Source: Peptococcaceae bacterium
GTDB lineage: Bacteria > Bacillota > Peptococcia > Peptococcales > Peptococcaceae
NCBI GenBank assembly: GCA_017387265.1
Contig: JAFOFM010000185.1
Coordinates: 1 to 14,512, forward strand
Direction of reading: 5' to 3'
DNA: 14,512 bases
Part shown: one piece after another, positions 13,762 through 14,512 of the stretch
How the letters are laid out: the number at the start of each line of letters is the position of its first letter
Position numbering within the stretch: position 1 is the stretch's first letter
Program-made: the position numbers and the translations under genes
The notes under the pieces: generated by a model
The model's input: only the letters and a program-made list of their open reading frames with translations
Told to the model about the DNA's origin: nothing
Database searches by the model: none

Positions 13762-13791
13762 ATTTTACTATTTTCTTCCCTATCGTGTAAA
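13762..13791 (-). promoter_or_regulatory. Sigma-A type promoter for sdaAB-sdaAA-TPR
   Basis: On the minus strand TTTACA (13791-13786), an 18-nt spacer and TAAAAT (13767-13762) form a plausible housekeeping promoter. The predicted start is about 43 nt before the sdaAB start codon. It is the only good candidate in the 232-bp divergent gap on that strand. Confidence 0.5.
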
Positions 13792-13856
13792 TAGGATATG
13801 TAGAAAAGCCCGCTGCCTTCGTATAGAGATTCCTGATGCCAGCCAATAAAACATAG

Positions 13857-13885
13857 TTGCATAACATAAACAACTGGCTTATACT
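13857..13885 (+). promoter_or_regulatory. Sigma-A type promoter for the NhaC-like antiporter
   Basis: TTGCAT (13857-13862), a 17-nt spacer and TATACT (13880-13885) form a good housekeeping promoter facing the antiporter gene. The predicted start near 13892 gives a leader of about 53 nt. The arms AGTTG and CAACT (13855-13859 and 13871-13875) flank part of the spacer, but are too short to call an operator. Confidence 0.55.
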
Positions 13886-13944
13886 GTAGAAATAATTTAG
13901 AAAATACTTTTAAAACCTGATTCTACTATCTGGAGGTGTGCCAT

Positions 13945-14512
13945 CTGACAGAATTTATCGTCCTGTTTCTGTTTACGGCTTCGCTGTTTTTCTGTATCGG
14001 CACCGGAACTTCTATTCTGGCAGCGCTTATATTCGGTTTTCTGCTGTTTTTCGGCTACGGACTCTTCCGGCATCACAGCGCGGAAGATATGCTGCATATG
14101 GCCTTTTCCGGTATTCGAACAGTAAAAAGCATTCTGATTACCTTTATTCTGATCGGCATGATTACTGCCATCTGGAGAGCATGCGGCACGATTCCCTGTA
14201 TTGTTTATCACGCAACCGGATTTTGCAGCCCGTCAGCTATGGTTTTAGCCACCTTTCTGCTCTGCTGTCTGATTTCCGCCCTGACCGGCACGGCATTCGG
14301 AACGGCAGCCACCATCGGGGTAATCTGTGTCACTATCACCGAAAGCATGGGCATTCCCATTTTCTATACAGGCGGTGCGGTACTGGCCGGTTCATATTTT
14401 GGCGATCGCTGTTCACCGATGTCGACCAGTGCCCTGCTGGTCAGCACATTAACGGCTACCAGCCTGTTTCAGAATCTGATTCTCATGATAAAAACCGCAC
14501 TGGTGCCGTTTA
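13945..14512 (+). CDS. NhaC-family Na+/H+ antiporter, N-terminal part, cut by window edge
   Basis: The frame is open from after a TGA near 13918 to the window edge. The likely start is CTG at 13945, because GGAGGT (13932-13937) lies 7 nt upstream and no ATG or TTG fits that site. The first in-frame ATG comes about 49 codons later and would remove a membrane helix. The 189 visible residues contain about five hydrophobic helices. Family marks are FSGIRTVKSILITFILIGM, then ISALTGTAFGTAATIGVI, and GAVLAGSYFGDRCSPMSTSALL. The last is the NhaC signature (GAYFGDKMSPLSDTT in relatives). Such antiporters expel Na+ for H+ or exchange organic acids. It diverges from the serine dehydratase unit. The ion or substrate is not readable. 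Confidence 0.85.
   Translation, partial: MTEFIVLFLFTASLFFCIGTGTSILAALIFGFLLFFGYGLFRHHSAEDMLHMAFSGIRTVKSILITFILIGMITAIWRACGTIPCIVYHATGFCSPSAMVLATFLLCCLISALTGTAFGTAATIGVICVTITESMGIPIFYTGGAVLAGSYFGDRCSPMSTSALLVSTLTATSLFQNLILMIKTALVPF

Noticed and set aside
13897..14211. 104-codon minus-strand frame at the right end
   Set aside because: Antisense to the NhaC-like gene, which has family motifs, promoter and ribosome binding site; the product is low-complexity Lys/Gln-rich.

Overview
This window is 14.5 kb of chromosome from a Bacillota bacterium of endospore-forming ancestry, probably an anaerobe. Both points are inferences. The sporulation genes yabP and yabQ sit beside divIC and an S1-domain gene, in the order known from Bacillus and the Clostridia. 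A candidate sigma-E promoter lies directly upstream of yabP. The two-subunit, iron-sulfur type L-serine dehydratase and the lack of respiratory genes fit an anaerobe. Non-ATG starts (GTG, CTG) with strong AGGAGG-type ribosome binding sites also fit the phylum. A spore-lineage member of the Negativicutes or Clostridia is my best guess, but the genus cannot be read from the sequence. No tRNA, rRNA, CRISPR array, transposase gene or phage gene was seen.

Layout. Bases 1-3248, all minus strand, form the sporulation/division cluster, transcribed yabP, yabQ, divIC, yabR. A terminator follows, then a Ppx/GppA phosphatase gene and a GTG-started gene with a SPOCS-like domain that runs off the left edge. 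Bases 3316-6593 (minus) are a unit of murJ, a CofE-like F420-ligase-domain gene and a DEDDh exonuclease. It starts at a good sigma-A promoter and ends at a hairpin terminator just before the sigma-E promoter. Bases 6637-8390 (minus) hold a DUF421/YetF membrane protein and a CaCA-type cation exchanger.

From 8400 the strands alternate in short units. A 66-residue two-helix membrane protein (+) with a near-consensus promoter meets an HD-domain hydrolase (-) at a long bidirectional terminator. PrsW protease (-) and a family-4 uracil-DNA glycosylase (+) are divergent from a region with promoters in both directions. The glycosylase promoter carries a tandemly duplicated -10 segment. Converging on the glycosylase is a minus-strand unit of sdaAB, sdaAA and a TPR gene. 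An NhaC-type antiporter (+) leaves the right edge, reading from what appears to be a CTG start.

Two observations stand out. First, sdaAA is intact in frame along its whole length except for one TAA at codon 193. Second, a 162-bp imperfect palindrome with 19-bp perfect ends lies between the glycosylase and TPR genes. It looks like a MITE-type element or a long structured RNA. Smaller points are a hairpin that would mask the ribosome binding site of the SPOCS-like gene, a PrsW leader with overlapping inverted repeats, and several genes whose longest reading frame overstates the true start.
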